Positions 1 to 10,668 of a DNA stretch of 64,000 nucleotides are shown here, piece after piece; within the stretch, counting starts at the first letter, position 1; the number at the start of each line of letters is the position of its first letter. The position numbers and the translations under genes were made by a program. Origin of the DNA: Myxococcales bacterium. GTDB lineage: Bacteria > Myxococcota_A > Polyangia > Polyangiales > Polyangiaceae. Below the pieces are notes generated by a model. It did not search any database. It was not told where the DNA came from and saw only the letters and a program-made list of their open reading frames with translations. Where the stretch lies: contig JAJZQG010000002.1 of the NCBI GenBank assembly GCA_021847645.1, forward strand, positions 27,063-91,062. The letters are read 5' to 3'.

Positions 1-1
1 C

Positions 2-706
2 GCGGGTGCCGAGGCGCTGGCCCGCTGGGTCCATCCCGAGATGGGGCGCATCGGCCCCGACGTCTTCATCCCGCTGGCCGAGGACGCCGGAATCGTTCCA
101 GCAATTGACGAGCTGGTGATGCGCCGGGCTCTGGACTGTCGCGAGGAGTGGGCCCGACACGGGTGGGATGGTTGGGTGTCGGTGAACTTGTCCGCCGAAA
201 GCTTCGGCAACCCCGATATCGTCGGAACGCTCGGCCGTATCCTGGCGGAAGCGGGGACTTCGGCACGCACGCTGGTCATCGAGCTCACCGAGTCCCGGGC
301 CATGCGCAATCCGGAAGCGAGCGCTGCAATGCTCGCCAACATGAAGGAAGCTGGGGTGGGAGTCGCCCTGGACGACTTCGGGATGGGCTACTCGTCGCTC
401 GCCTACCTCAAGATCTTCCCGGTCGACCATCTGAAGCTCGATCGCATGTTCGTCCAGGGAATCGGCATCGACGTACGCGACGAGCACCTGCTCGAGGCGA
501 TCATCGAGCTGGCGCACCGTCGCGGGGTCACGATCGTGGCCGAGGGAGTCGAGACGCCGGCGCAGTTGCGCTGGCTCAGGGAGCACGGCTGCGAATACGC
601 ACAGGGATACCTGCTCGGGTGCGGCATGCCTTCACAAGCTTTCTCGGCTCTCGTGCTCGGCGCGAGCTCGGACGGTGCCAGTCTGGCGACGGACCGGGCG
701 CCATGA
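2..706 (+). CDS. EAL-domain cyclic-di-GMP phosphodiesterase, 5' end outside window
   Basis: The frame is open to the window edge, so this is the C-terminal 234 residues of a larger protein. It is an EAL domain, which hydrolyses cyclic di-GMP to pGpG in the cytosol. Visible catalytic motifs in order: the EAL signature (EALARW, residues 4-9), VNLSAESF (metal-binding Asn), ELTES, the DDFGMGYSS loop with the double Asp, LKLDRMF (Lys), EGVET and YAQGYL. Nothing essential is missing, so the domain should be active. The sensory or GGDEF part must lie upstream. It ends with TGA 18 bp before the convergent minus-strand gene. Confidence 0.93.
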   Translation, partial: AGAEALARWVHPEMGRIGPDVFIPLAEDAGIVPAIDELVMRRALDCREEWARHGWDGWVSVNLSAESFGNPDIVGTLGRILAEAGTSARTLVIELTESRAMRNPEASAAMLANMKEAGVGVALDDFGMGYSSLAYLKIFPVDHLKLDRMFVQGIGIDVRDEHLLEAIIELAHRRGVTIVAEGVETPAQLRWLREHGCEYAQGYLLGCGMPSQAFSALVLGASSDGASLATDRAP

Positions 707-723
707 GGCGCTGAGCCGGGGGT

Positions 724-1305
724 TCATGGCTGGGCGAGACGCCCAGGGCGTGGAACCACGTCGCGGGGGGAAACCACCACGAGCACTTCGCTCATGACCA
801 ACACGTTGCCCGCGGGCAGGCGGGCTGTTCTCGTTGCGGCGGCGCTGCTCGCTCCCCGTCTGCCCCACGCGGTCCTGGCGGGCCCGGCGTAGCCCCCCAG
901 CAGGAGCATCACGACCGCGGCAGCAGCAGCCGCCACCCCCGTCCCATACAGCCATATCCGGCTGCTCTGTCCGCCTTCCGGGACGTGCGACTGCAGCCCC
1001 TCGTGCTCGCAGGCTACCGGCGCAAGCGAGTCGGCCCGGCCTTCCTCGGGCGATTGCGGACCTTGCGGCTCCACGTCGGTCAACTCGAACTCATCCACGA
1101 CGATCACGTCGTCGTCCGGGTCGTTCAGAGTCGACGGCAGCTCCCAGCCGGAGCAGTTGGAGGACAGCTCGAGAGTCATGACCGCGACGGACGCACCCGG
1201 CAGCGGCGGTGGGCCGGGCCTTCCGGTCCTTGCGCACCACTTGCTGCTCGGTACCCGGACCCATTCGGAGACTCCCCAGTCTCGTTCGCGTGCGTCCTTG
1301 TCCAT
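724..1305 (-). CDS. hypothetical single-pass membrane protein
   Basis: I do not recognise this 193-residue protein. The start is supported by a strong Shine-Dalgarno run (AAGGGGGG) just upstream of ATG at 1303-1305. Residues 1-115 are soluble and include a short acidic stretch (NDPDDDVIVVDEFELTD, about 61-77). One Ala-rich membrane helix spans about residues 117-140, followed by a short basic and then hydrophobic tail. There is no N-terminal signal, so a type II or tail-like topology is likely. It is divergent from the DUF2127-like gene, with which it shares a 320-bp spacer. Function unknown. Confidence 0.6.
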   Translation of the reverse strand: MDKDARERDWGVSEWVRVPSSKWCARTGRPGPPPLPGASVAVMTLELSSNCSGWELPSTLNDPDDDVIVVDEFELTDVEPQGPQSPEEGRADSLAPVACEHEGLQSHVPEGGQSSRIWLYGTGVAAAAAAVVMLLLGGYAGPARTAWGRRGASSAAATRTARLPAGNVLVMSEVLVVVSPRDVVPRPGRLAQP

Positions 1306-1625
1306 CGTTCCCCCCTTGGTTTGCCGTCGTTTCCGTGCAGCCGTCCCGGGCTCGAGGACGCACGCGGCGCGGCGCCGACGCGCGCGTTGGTCGCGTCTTC
1401 GAGTCCGAGCAGCGCGAGTCCTGCGTGACGACCCGGGTTAGGAAGACACCGTAGACGATTGTCCTCCCGCCACTGATTTCTCCCCCAACACCTCCACCCT
1501 AGTCACCGGATCTTGCTCGTCAAAGCTGAACCTTGTCGCACGTGAGGCGCGGGGGCACAGTGTCCGACCCGGTTGGGCGAGTCCCGCACTCCGCGAGCCC
1601 GTGCCCCGGTGGTAGCATCGCGCCC
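1306..1625. promoter_or_regulatory. 320-bp divergent intergenic spacer
   Basis: The spacer must hold promoters for the minus-strand gene starting at 1305 and the plus-strand DUF2127-like gene. Besides the Shine-Dalgarno for the minus gene next to 1305, I see GC-rich sequence without a convincing -35/-10 pair, sigma-54 box or hairpin. Confidence 0.35.
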
Positions 1626-2114
1626 GTGAAACGAGGTTCGACAAGGCCACGCTTGGGCATGCGCGTCATCGTGGCCTACAAGGCAATCAAGGCCGGTGTC
1701 GAGATCGCGGGTGCCCTGCTCGTTGCGCTGACCGCCGCCACGAACATCGCGCCGGGGCTTCTCGGCCTCGCCCGGCTGCTGCACGAGCACGTGTGCTCCG
1801 AATGGAGCCGGCAGCTCTCCGGCATTCTGATCGCGGCCACCGATCCTCGTCACCTTCGGCTGGCCGCGTTGGCGTTGGGATTGGACGGAGTGCTGACGGC
1901 GTTCGAGGGGGCTGCGCTCGGACGCGGGTGGCGCTGGGGGCCTTGGCTGGTGGTGGCGACGACGACTTCGCTGCTGCCGGTGGAGCTGTTCGGCTTGTTC
2001 GAGCATGGCCTGAATTGGGCCCGCGGCGCTCTCATCGCCGCGAATTTGGCTGTCGTGGGGTATCTGATTGCCCATGCGCGCCGGGCGGTGACCGCGGGCC
2101 GCCAGCGTGTATGA
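1626..2114 (+). CDS. DUF2127-like integral membrane protein
   Basis: About 162 residues from the GTG at 1626; an upstream in-frame TTG at 1533 and a downstream ATG at 1659 are alternatives, and the homologous part begins near MRVIVAYKAIKAG. Four hydrophobic segments lie at about 25-48, 78-97, 104-124 and 134-150. The pattern of a conserved first helix (YKAIKAGVEIAG), a GLDGVLTAFEGAALGRGWRWG block and a PVELFGL motif matches the DUF2127 family of small inner-membrane proteins of unknown role. Its TGA overlaps the ATG of the next lipoprotein gene (ATGA), so the two are probably translated together. Confidence 0.75.
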   Translation: MKRGSTRPRLGMRVIVAYKAIKAGVEIAGALLVALTAATNIAPGLLGLARLLHEHVCSEWSRQLSGILIAATDPRHLRLAALALGLDGVLTAFEGAALGRGWRWGPWLVVATTTSLLPVELFGLFEHGLNWARGALIAANLAVVGYLIAHARRAVTAGRQRV

Positions 2115-2791
2115 TCCAGCGTGGCATGGGACGACTGCGGACAGCCTCGATCCTCGCGCACGTTGGCCTGTTGGCCGGCTGCCTGGCGATCGGCTGTGGC
2201 GCCTCAATGGGCACCTCCTCTTCGCCCGAGGCGCCGCCGGCGACCGTGCTCGACCACCGCGCGGGATCGTCATCCGCGGGCCCGCGGGACTTCGACTACA
2301 CCGTGGTCGTGGAGAACGGCGACCTGATGGGCGGCGACGCCGTGCGTATGGTCCACGCGCCCCTGGCAGATGCGATCGCCGTCCTCGAGCAACCCGACGC
2401 CCTGTGGAACGTGATGCCGCGTGTGGCGTCGATGACTCTCATCCAGGGAGCGGGCGATGACCAGCTCATCGAGATCCGGCACTCCGTCGGGCCGATCGAA
2501 GGCGGCTACACGATGCGGATTGTCTGGCAGCGGCTGGACGCGCGCGAGGCGACGGTGTGGTTCTGGGTGGACACGAGCCGACCTCGAGACTTGAAGTTCG
2601 CCTGGGGGACATTCCGGCTGATACCGTTCGGTCCCCGCGACACGCTGCTAGCGTACCAGGTGCGCATCGAGCTGTTTCCGGGGATCGTGAAGTGGCTCTT
2701 TTCGGGCCGTATCCTGCGGGCGGCGTTGACGGTTCCGGATCGGGCGCGGGCGCTGATCGAAAGTCGCGCGCCTTTGCTGCCACATCGGTGA
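2111..2791 (+). CDS. START/polyketide-cyclase-like lipoprotein
   Basis: 226 residues from ATG 2111 (an in-frame ATG at 2126 may be the real start). The N-terminus is a lipoprotein signal peptide with two candidate lipobox cysteines (LLAGC and LAIGC, C24 and C29), so the protein should be anchored in the envelope. The mature part (FDYTVVVENGDLMGG onward) has the length and alternating pattern of an SRPBCC fold, including a PLADAIAVLEQPDALWNVMP helix and a C-terminal amphipathic helix. Such domains bind lipids or other hydrophobic ligands in a deep pocket. The 4-nt overlap with the DUF2127-like gene suggests a joint membrane or lipid role, which is inference. Confidence 0.75.
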   Translation: MIQRGMGRLRTASILAHVGLLAGCLAIGCGASMGTSSSPEAPPATVLDHRAGSSSAGPRDFDYTVVVENGDLMGGDAVRMVHAPLADAIAVLEQPDALWNVMPRVASMTLIQGAGDDQLIEIRHSVGPIEGGYTMRIVWQRLDAREATVWFWVDTSRPRDLKFAWGTFRLIPFGPRDTLLAYQVRIELFPGIVKWLFSGRILRAALTVPDRARALIESRAPLLPHR

Positions 2792-2880
2792 TCGCCCACC
2801 GCGCGCTGAGCCGACAAGGCTGGGCGGCGCGCCCTCGTTGGGCCTACCTTGCGCGCCCGGTGACGGGTATTCTGCGATCC

Positions 2881-5800
2881 GTGGCTATCCTTCGCGCTCG
2901 GATCCTCGCCCTGCTCGGCGCCGCCTCGGTGTGCGCCGCGATCATGGGCTGCGGCTATCCCGACTACCGGGGCTTCGACAAGAACCGGTCACCTACCGAC
3001 GCTGGCGCGACCGATGGTGCGCAGGAGGCCGGGGAGGATGCAGCCTACGACGCGACCGAGGCCGAAGCGCCAGCGGATGTCGTGAGCGAAGAGGCCGGCG
3101 TCGACGCGCAGGAAGCAGAGGCGGCCGAGGATGCGGACGCCGTGGAGCCGGACGGTGCGAGATGCACGTCGAACGACGATTGCGGGCACGACCCGGCCGG
3201 GCCGTTGTGCGATCTGGCGAGCGGACGATGCGGGGCATGCCTGCCGCAGCAGGACGTATGCCCGCCCGGGCAGTACTGTTCGGCGACCACGCTGCGGTGC
3301 GAGGTGGGCTGCAAGGGCGATCCGGACTGCGTGGTTGCGGGTCCCGACGGCGGCAAGGACGACGCGGCTCCGGTCGACGATGCCGCGACCGAAGGGGGCA
3401 CGGACGACGCTGGGCAAGCAGACGTGGGTGCGGACGCGAAGGTGCTCACGTGCGATCCGGCCTCTCATGCGTGTACGGGCTGCGAAGTCGACGACGACTG
3501 CCCGCTCGGCACGCTCTGCGTCGCGCCGGCGTGCGTGGCGGGGTGCACGATCGAACACGGCTGTCCTGCGGGCTGGAGCTGTTGCGGTGCTGTGTGCCTG
3601 GACACGTCCGTCGATCCCCAACACTGCGGCAATTGCGACACGAAGTGCGCGGACCCGCCGCACGCGCAGGCAGCCTGCGAGAGCGGCTCGTGCGTGATCG
3701 CCAATTGCACGGCGCCCTATCAGGACTGCGATTCGGACTACACCACGGGCTGCGAGACGGACATCTCGACGAGCTTGCAGGACTGCGGGGGGTGCGGGGC
3801 GGGGTGCGTGCTTCCCCACGCGAAGGCCCAGTGCACGAGCGGCACGTGCGGGATCGCGCTGTGCGACCTGGGCTTCGCGGACTGCGACGACGATCCCTGG
3901 AATGGCTGCGAGGTGGAGACTTCGTCGGACGAAGCGGACTGCGGCACCTGCGGTCACGTGTGCGGGCTGCTGCCCCACGCGACACCGGCGTGCATCGGCT
4001 CCGCGTGCGAGATCGGGGCCTGCGACGACGGCTACGCCGACTGCAACGCGAGCGCGGCGGACGGCTGCGAGACACCGACCCAGGCGAACGTGAACAACTG
4101 TGGCGGATGCAGCGTTGCTTGCTCGATGTTGCACGCCAACGCGGCCTGCGCGGCGGGCACGTGCGCGATCGCGTCGTGCATCTCGCCCTGGGCCAACTGC
4201 GACGGGTTGGTGGGCAACGGCTGCGAGGTCGACGTGACGCAGGACCCGGCCAACTGCGGGCAATGCAAGAACGCATGCAGCTATCCGCATGCGGCAGGGG
4301 TGTGCGTCGACGGCTCCTGCGAGATGGGTGTGTGCGCGGCGGGCTACGGCGACTGCAACGTACAACCCGGTGACGGGTGCGAGGCGCCGCTGACCACGGA
4401 CGTGATGAACTGCGGCGCGTGCGGGGCTACTTGCGGGGCGCCGCACACGGTTCCCGGCTGCGCTGGCGGCACCTGCGAGGCCGCCGCCTGCGTCGGCTCC
4501 TGGGGCGACTGCGACACGATCTACGCGAACGGCTGCGAGGTCGACCTGGCCACGAGCGTCGACAACTGTGGAAGCTGCGGCAAGGTCTGCTCCTTCCCAC
4601 ACGCGTCGGCGCAGTGCAGCAACGGCACCTGCGCGCTGGGCGTGTGCGACACCGGATACGCCGACTGCGACGGAGTGGCGGCCAACGGCTGCGAGGTCAA
4701 CACCCAGACCAGCGCCGCCAACTGCGGGGCATGCGGGGCCGCGTGCGACAGCACCCACGGTGTGGCCTCGTGCTCCGGCGGCCACTGCGGGATCGCTTGC
4801 CAGCCGGGCTTTGCCGATTGCAATGACAACCCGGTGGACGGCTGCGAAGCAGCGATCACGAACAACGTGGCGAGCTGCGGTGCGTGCGGGGCCACGTGTT
4901 CGGTGTCGCACGGCAACCCGGCGTGCAACGGCACGATCTGCCAGGTGGCGCAGTGCGAGCCTGGCTGGGGCGACTGCAACGGCCAGTATGCGGACGGCTG
5001 CGAGCAGCAGCTGGTGACGACGGCGGACTGCGGGCTGTGCGGCAACCCCTGCTCCCCGGCGAACGCGACGGGCACCTGCGCGACGGGCACCTGCGTGATC
5101 GCGTCCTGCAACCCGGGCTATCTGGACTGCGACGGCGATCCGACGAACGGCTGCGAGGTGAACCTGAACATCGACGTTAACCACTGCGGAAGCTGCGCCG
5201 TGAAGTGTCCGTCACCGGGCTGCACGCCCAAGTGCACAACGGGGGTTTGTGGCTGCTCGACGTGCACGACGCCCGGAACGGCGGACTGCGACGGCGATCC
5301 CGGCAACGGCTGCGAGACGACAACGTCGTCGGATCCGAACAACTGCGGCGGGTGCGGCTCGGTCTGTTTGGCGCCGAACGGCACGGCGGGCTGTGCGAGC
5401 TCGAGCTGCACGATCGCGAGCTGCCATTCGGGCTGGGCGGACTGCAACGCGGTGGTCTCGGACGGTTGCGAGACGAACCTGCACACGCTCACGGACTGCG
5501 GCTCCTGCGGCAGCGCGTGCAACCTGCCGCATGCCACCGAGTCCTGCAGCACGGGCACCTGCCAGGTGACCACCTGCGATCCGGGTTGGGGCAACTGCGA
5601 CAACAATGGCGCGAACGGCTGCGAAACCGACACGTCGCTCTCGCCGCAACACTGCGGCTCCTGCGGCAACGCCTGCGACTCGACCAACGGAACGGCGACC
5701 TGCTCGTCGGGTGCCTGCGGCATCGTGTGCAACGGCGGATTCGCAAACTGCGACGGGCTGCTGTCCAACGGCTGCGAGACGAACACCGACACGAGCGCCG

Positions 5801-7434
5801 CCAACTGCGGGGCCTGCGGCACCGTGTGCGACGCGACCCACGGAACGCCGTCGTGCTCGTGGGGCACCTGCACAATCGCGTGCAACGCCGGCTGGGGCGA
5901 CTGCGACAACAATGCGTCCAACGGCTGCGAGACGAGCACCAGCGCGAGCGTGTTCAACTGCGGTGCGTGCGGCACGGTGTGCAGCAGCGTCAACGGCATG
6001 CCGGCGCGCACCTCGGGCGTGTGCAGCATCGCGTGCAACAGCGGCTTCGGCAACTGCGACAACGACGCCTCCAACGGCTGCGAGTCGAGCCTGCAGAACG
6101 ATGTGCTGCACTGCGGCAGCTGCACGACCGCGTGCAACTTGGCGCACGCGGTCAACGCATGCGTGGGCGGCGCGTGCGCCATCGGCAGCTGCAACACCGG
6201 TTGGGCGGACTGCGATTCGATTGCGTCGAACGGCTGCGAGACCAACACGGGCACCGGGGTGAACAACTGCGGGGCGTGCGGCAACATCTGCAACGCGACC
6301 AACGGCACGCCCACGTGCTCGGCGGGCACTTGCGGCATCATCTGCACCTCGGGCTGGGGCAACTGCGACGGCAGCGCGGCGAACGGCTGCGAGGTGTCCA
6401 CCAACACGAGTGTCGACAACTGCGGGGCATGCGGCAACGTGTGTCCGTCGGTTCCCCACGGCACGGCCGCGTGCCTTGCGGGCACCTGCGGGGTCGGCGC
6501 GTGCGACGCCAACTACCACGAGAGTTCCGGAGCCTGCGTGCCGAACGGCGAGATCTGTGACAACGGCGTGGACGACGACAACGACGGCCGGGTCGACTGC
6601 TTCGACACCGACTGCCTGACGAGCACGGCGTGCGCGGGACGGTGCATGGACGCCGCGTCGGTCGGGTGCGACGTCACGGTGCTGTCGCAGAACACGGGCG
6701 CCACTGGATCGACGCAGCGCATCGCGCCGCCGTCGTACTCGTGCACAACAGCGAGCATGCCCGGCCCTGAATACGCCTACAAGTTCACCGGCACTGCGGG
6801 GCAGAACGTGTTCGTCGAGGCCTATGGGCTCAGCGGTGACGTGGCCGTGATGGCGGTGGACGTGGCAACCGGTGCGCAGTGCACGGCCAGCACCTCGTGC
6901 GCCAAGGCCGGAAACGCCAATTCGAATGCGAACCCCGAGGCGATCGGCTTCACCTCTGCCGCGGGCCGCGACTACTACATCGTGGTGGATGGACCGTCGG
7001 CCCAGGCCTACTCGTTGTCGGTGCAGTGCTCGACCACGGGCGGATGCTTCCCCGCGAGGGCGATCCAAGCCGGCCAGACCATCTCGGCGAGCAACGCCGT
7101 CGGCCAGGGCAACACGACGAACGACGCGATCGAGTCCTATTCCTGCGGGAGTTGGGCGGAATCCGGGCCGGAGGCTGCGTTCATCTTCACACCAACGGAA
7201 TCAGGCAGCTACGAGGTGGACCTGACCTCGCTGAGCAACGACTGCGACTTGTACGTGCTGAGCGCGAACAACTGCGACGGCACCTGCTTCTCGAGCTACA
7301 GCTACAGCGACGACTACGGAACGAATCCCGAGTCGGTGACGTTCACGGCGACCGCCAACAAGTCGTACTTCATCGTGGTGGACGGCTACTCGGGCAACGT
7401 CTGCAGCTTCAACCTCAGCGTGACCAAGCTCTGA
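2881..7434 (+). CDS. giant Cys-rich repeat lipoprotein with PPC-like C-terminal domains
   Basis: About 1517 residues from GTG 2881, chosen because it starts a lipoprotein signal (VAILRARILALLGA, lipobox IMGC at C24); the open frame itself extends further upstream. After a long Asp/Glu/Ala-rich linker comes a region of short Cys clusters, then about 18 units of roughly 45-55 residues built on NCGxCGxxC...CxxGxC...C..GWxDCDxxxxNGCE. Near nt 6540-6620 there is a putative Ca-binding segment (ICDNGVDDDNDGRVDC). The C-terminal ~260 residues hold two beta-sandwich units like bacterial pre-peptidase C-terminal (PPC) domains. Such repeats are common in myxobacterial exported proteins. Expected on the outer surface, cross-linked by disulfides; role unknown, adhesion or matrix is a guess. 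One unit lacks an expected Cys (see findings). Confidence 0.88.
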   Translation: MAILRARILALLGAASVCAAIMGCGYPDYRGFDKNRSPTDAGATDGAQEAGEDAAYDATEAEAPADVVSEEAGVDAQEAEAAEDADAVEPDGARCTSNDDCGHDPAGPLCDLASGRCGACLPQQDVCPPGQYCSATTLRCEVGCKGDPDCVVAGPDGGKDDAAPVDDAATEGGTDDAGQADVGADAKVLTCDPASHACTGCEVDDDCPLGTLCVAPACVAGCTIEHGCPAGWSCCGAVCLDTSVDPQHCGNCDTKCADPPHAQAACESGSCVIANCTAPYQDCDSDYTTGCETDISTSLQDCGGCGAGCVLPHAKAQCTSGTCGIALCDLGFADCDDDPWNGCEVETSSDEADCGTCGHVCGLLPHATPACIGSACEIGACDDGYADCNASAADGCETPTQANVNNCGGCSVACSMLHANAACAAGTCAIASCISPWANCDGLVGNGCEVDVTQDPANCGQCKNACSYPHAAGVCVDGSCEMGVCAAGYGDCNVQPGDGCEAPLTTDVMNCGACGATCGAPHTVPGCAGGTCEAAACVGSWGDCDTIYANGCEVDLATSVDNCGSCGKVCSFPHASAQCSNGTCALGVCDTGYADCDGVAANGCEVNTQTSAANCGACGAACDSTHGVASCSGGHCGIACQPGFADCNDNPVDGCEAAITNNVASCGACGATCSVSHGNPACNGTICQVAQCEPGWGDCNGQYADGCEQQLVTTADCGLCGNPCSPANATGTCATGTCVIASCNPGYLDCDGDPTNGCEVNLNIDVNHCGSCAVKCPSPGCTPKCTTGVCGCSTCTTPGTADCDGDPGNGCETTTSSDPNNCGGCGSVCLAPNGTAGCASSSCTIASCHSGWADCNAVVSDGCETNLHTLTDCGSCGSACNLPHATESCSTGTCQVTTCDPGWGNCDNNGANGCETDTSLSPQHCGSCGNACDSTNGTATCSSGACGIVCNGGFANCDGLLSNGCETNTDTSAANCGACGTVCDATHGTPSCSWGTCTIACNAGWGDCDNNASNGCETSTSASVFNCGACGTVCSSVNGMPARTSGVCSIACNSGFGNCDNDASNGCESSLQNDVLHCGSCTTACNLAHAVNACVGGACAIGSCNTGWADCDSIASNGCETNTGTGVNNCGACGNICNATNGTPTCSAGTCGIICTSGWGNCDGSAANGCEVSTNTSVDNCGACGNVCPSVPHGTAACLAGTCGVGACDANYHESSGACVPNGEICDNGVDDDNDGRVDCFDTDCLTSTACAGRCMDAASVGCDVTVLSQNTGATGSTQRIAPPSYSCTTASMPGPEYAYKFTGTAGQNVFVEAYGLSGDVAVMAVDVATGAQCTASTSCAKAGNANSNANPEAIGFTSAAGRDYYIVVDGPSAQAYSLSVQCSTTGGCFPARAIQAGQTISASNAVGQGNTTNDAIESYSCGSWAESGPEAAFIFTPTESGSYEVDLTSLSNDCDLYVLSANNCDGTCFSSYSYSDDYGTNPESVTFTATANKSYFIVVDGYSGNVCSFNLSVTKL

Positions 7435-7575
7435 AATGGGTCCGCCGCGACGGCCATGGACAGGCGGCGCACGAACGGGGTGGATCGCCGGCGATTCACT
7501 GCTATTTGTCAAGGTGAGGCAGTGCTCTAGGATGTGACCGCGCCGCGGCCATGCCCTGCGGCAGGTCGACCCGAG

Positions 7576-9285
7576 ATGAGTGAACCTATCAGGACTCTAG
7601 GCGACGTCGGCGCCGGCCATACTCTCGGGCGCTACGAGCTGCTGTTGCCCGTGGCCACGGGGGGCATGGCCGTGGTCTGGGCCGCACGGCTCAAGGGCAC
7701 TCGGGGCTTCCAGAAGATCGTCGCGGTCAAGACGATCCGCGCCGAGATGTCCGACGATCCGCGGTTCGAGCAGATGTTCCTCGACGAGGCGGCCCTTGCC
7801 TCGCGGGTCAAGCACCCGCACGTGGTCGAGATCCTGGACTTGGGCGAAGAGCGCGATGTGCTCTACCTGGTCATGGAATGGATCGACGGCGAGCCGCTGC
7901 ACGTGATCATGAAGCAGGCGATCGAGAAGGGCGGCATCCAGCTTCCCGTCGCCGTGCGCGTGGCCTCCCAGCTGTGCGCGGGGCTGCATGCGGCTCACGA
8001 GGTGCGCGACGACAACGGCAAGCTCTTCGGCCTGGTGCACCGCGACGTGTCGCCGCAGAACGTACTGATCACGTACGGCGGGGTGGCGAAGCTGGTCGAC
8101 TTCGGGGTCGCCAAGGCCGTCGAGCGAGGGGGCTTCACGCAGGGCGGGCAGGTCAAGGGCAAGGTGGCCTACATGGCGCCCGAGCAGGCGCGCGGAGAGG
8201 TCATCGATCGCCGCACGGACATCTTCGCGCTGGGCATCGTGCTGTACTCGATGACCACGGGCAAGCACCCCTTCCGCCGCGACAACGACCAGGCCACCCT
8301 CCAGAACATCACGTCGGATACTCCGGCGTATCGCCCGTCCAAGCTGGTCCCCGCCTATCCCAAGGCGCTCGAAGACGTCGTCATGCAGGCGTTGGAGAAG
8401 GATCCGGCCAAGCGCTTTCCGACCGCCAACGAGATGCTCCGTGCGCTGGACCAGGCCCTGCCCGCTTCCATGCGGGTGAGCACGGACGAGGAGGTCGCGT
8501 CGTTCGTGCGCGCGGCGCTGGGCGATCGGTACCAGCGCCGAAGGGAAGCCATCCGCGAAGCGTTGCGCCTCGCCGATGAGCGGACCACCGACGACACACG
8601 GGACATGAAGCCCTTTCGTCTGTCGATTCCGAGCATCTCGGGCATCACGGCGGCGGCTGCCGTGACAGAGACGGACGTATCGGGCCGCGGGGCGGAACCG
8701 GCACTCCCGGACGCGGCGCGATGGGGCGCGGACGGCAGCTCGGGTTCGCAATCGCTGAAGGACCACGCGGGAGTTTCGCGTCCATCGGGCTCGCTGCTCT
8801 CGCTCCCGGCGATGGCGGGGACCGGCCGCAGGGCGGGCTTGTCTCCGGCGGGTTGGGTCGCCATCGGTGCTTTGGTCATGGCCGGCGCTGCGACCGGCGC
8901 GCTGATCACGGTCCTTCGATCGCGCCCTGCGCCCGCGCCCGCCGCCGCCCCGTCAGCTTCGGCGCCCCTTGTTGCACCGGCCCATGCGACGTCGTCCCCG
9001 GAAACGGCCGAGCCCATCTCGCCCAGCGCGCTTCCGGTCGCGTCGACCACGCCCGAAGGCGAGCAGGCGATCAACGATCCGGGCCTAGCGCCCGGCTTGG
9101 CCAAGGGTTCGACGCCGCCCGCAGGGCACGCATCCGCCGCGAGATCTGCGAGCACCGCGCCCGAGAGCACGCCCGGCACCGCGTCGTCGAGGACCTCCGG
9201 CGAAGCCGCGGCCAACACGACGCCCGCTAACCCCGGCAGCGCTCCCACGCCGATGGTGCCGCAGATCCGCGAGCCGGGATTCTGA
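7576..9285 (+). CDS. membrane-anchored Ser/Thr protein kinase
   Basis: 569 residues from ATG 7576; the frame is open from 7534 but the kinase domain starts right after this Met. The Hanks-type kinase domain spans about residues 18-290: glycine loop (VATGGMAVVW), catalytic Lys in VAVKTIR (K52), HRD loop VHRDVSPQN (H155-D157), DFG at D175, and YMAPEQ. All catalytic residues are present. A Pro/Ser linker leads to one membrane helix at about 427-448, then a ~120-residue Ala/Pro/Ser/Thr-rich tail that would be extracytoplasmic. The gene faces, tail to tail, an FHA-domain sigma-54 activator; FHA domains bind phosphothreonine, so that protein is a plausible substrate or partner. Confidence 0.93.
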   Translation: MSEPIRTLGDVGAGHTLGRYELLLPVATGGMAVVWAARLKGTRGFQKIVAVKTIRAEMSDDPRFEQMFLDEAALASRVKHPHVVEILDLGEERDVLYLVMEWIDGEPLHVIMKQAIEKGGIQLPVAVRVASQLCAGLHAAHEVRDDNGKLFGLVHRDVSPQNVLITYGGVAKLVDFGVAKAVERGGFTQGGQVKGKVAYMAPEQARGEVIDRRTDIFALGIVLYSMTTGKHPFRRDNDQATLQNITSDTPAYRPSKLVPAYPKALEDVVMQALEKDPAKRFPTANEMLRALDQALPASMRVSTDEEVASFVRAALGDRYQRRREAIREALRLADERTTDDTRDMKPFRLSIPSISGITAAAAVTETDVSGRGAEPALPDAARWGADGSSGSQSLKDHAGVSRPSGSLLSLPAMAGTGRRAGLSPAGWVAIGALVMAGAATGALITVLRSRPAPAPAAAPSASAPLVAPAHATSSPETAEPISPSALPVASTTPEGEQAINDPGLAPGLAKGSTPPAGHASAARSASTAPESTPGTASSRTSGEAAANTTPANPGSAPTPMVPQIREPGF

Positions 9286-9318
9286 AGCCCCCGGAGCCAG
9301 CACACGCCCGACGCGCGC

Positions 9319-10668
<1,350 letters not shown>

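Noticed and set aside
2557..2880. N-terminal extension of the giant lipoprotein
   Set aside because: It overlaps the START-like lipoprotein in another frame and would bury the signal peptide; GTG 2881 restores a normal lipoprotein start.
2989..5184. 731-codon minus-strand frame
   Set aside because: Antisense shadow of the Cys-rich repeats; Ala/Arg/Val-only composition and no ribosome site.
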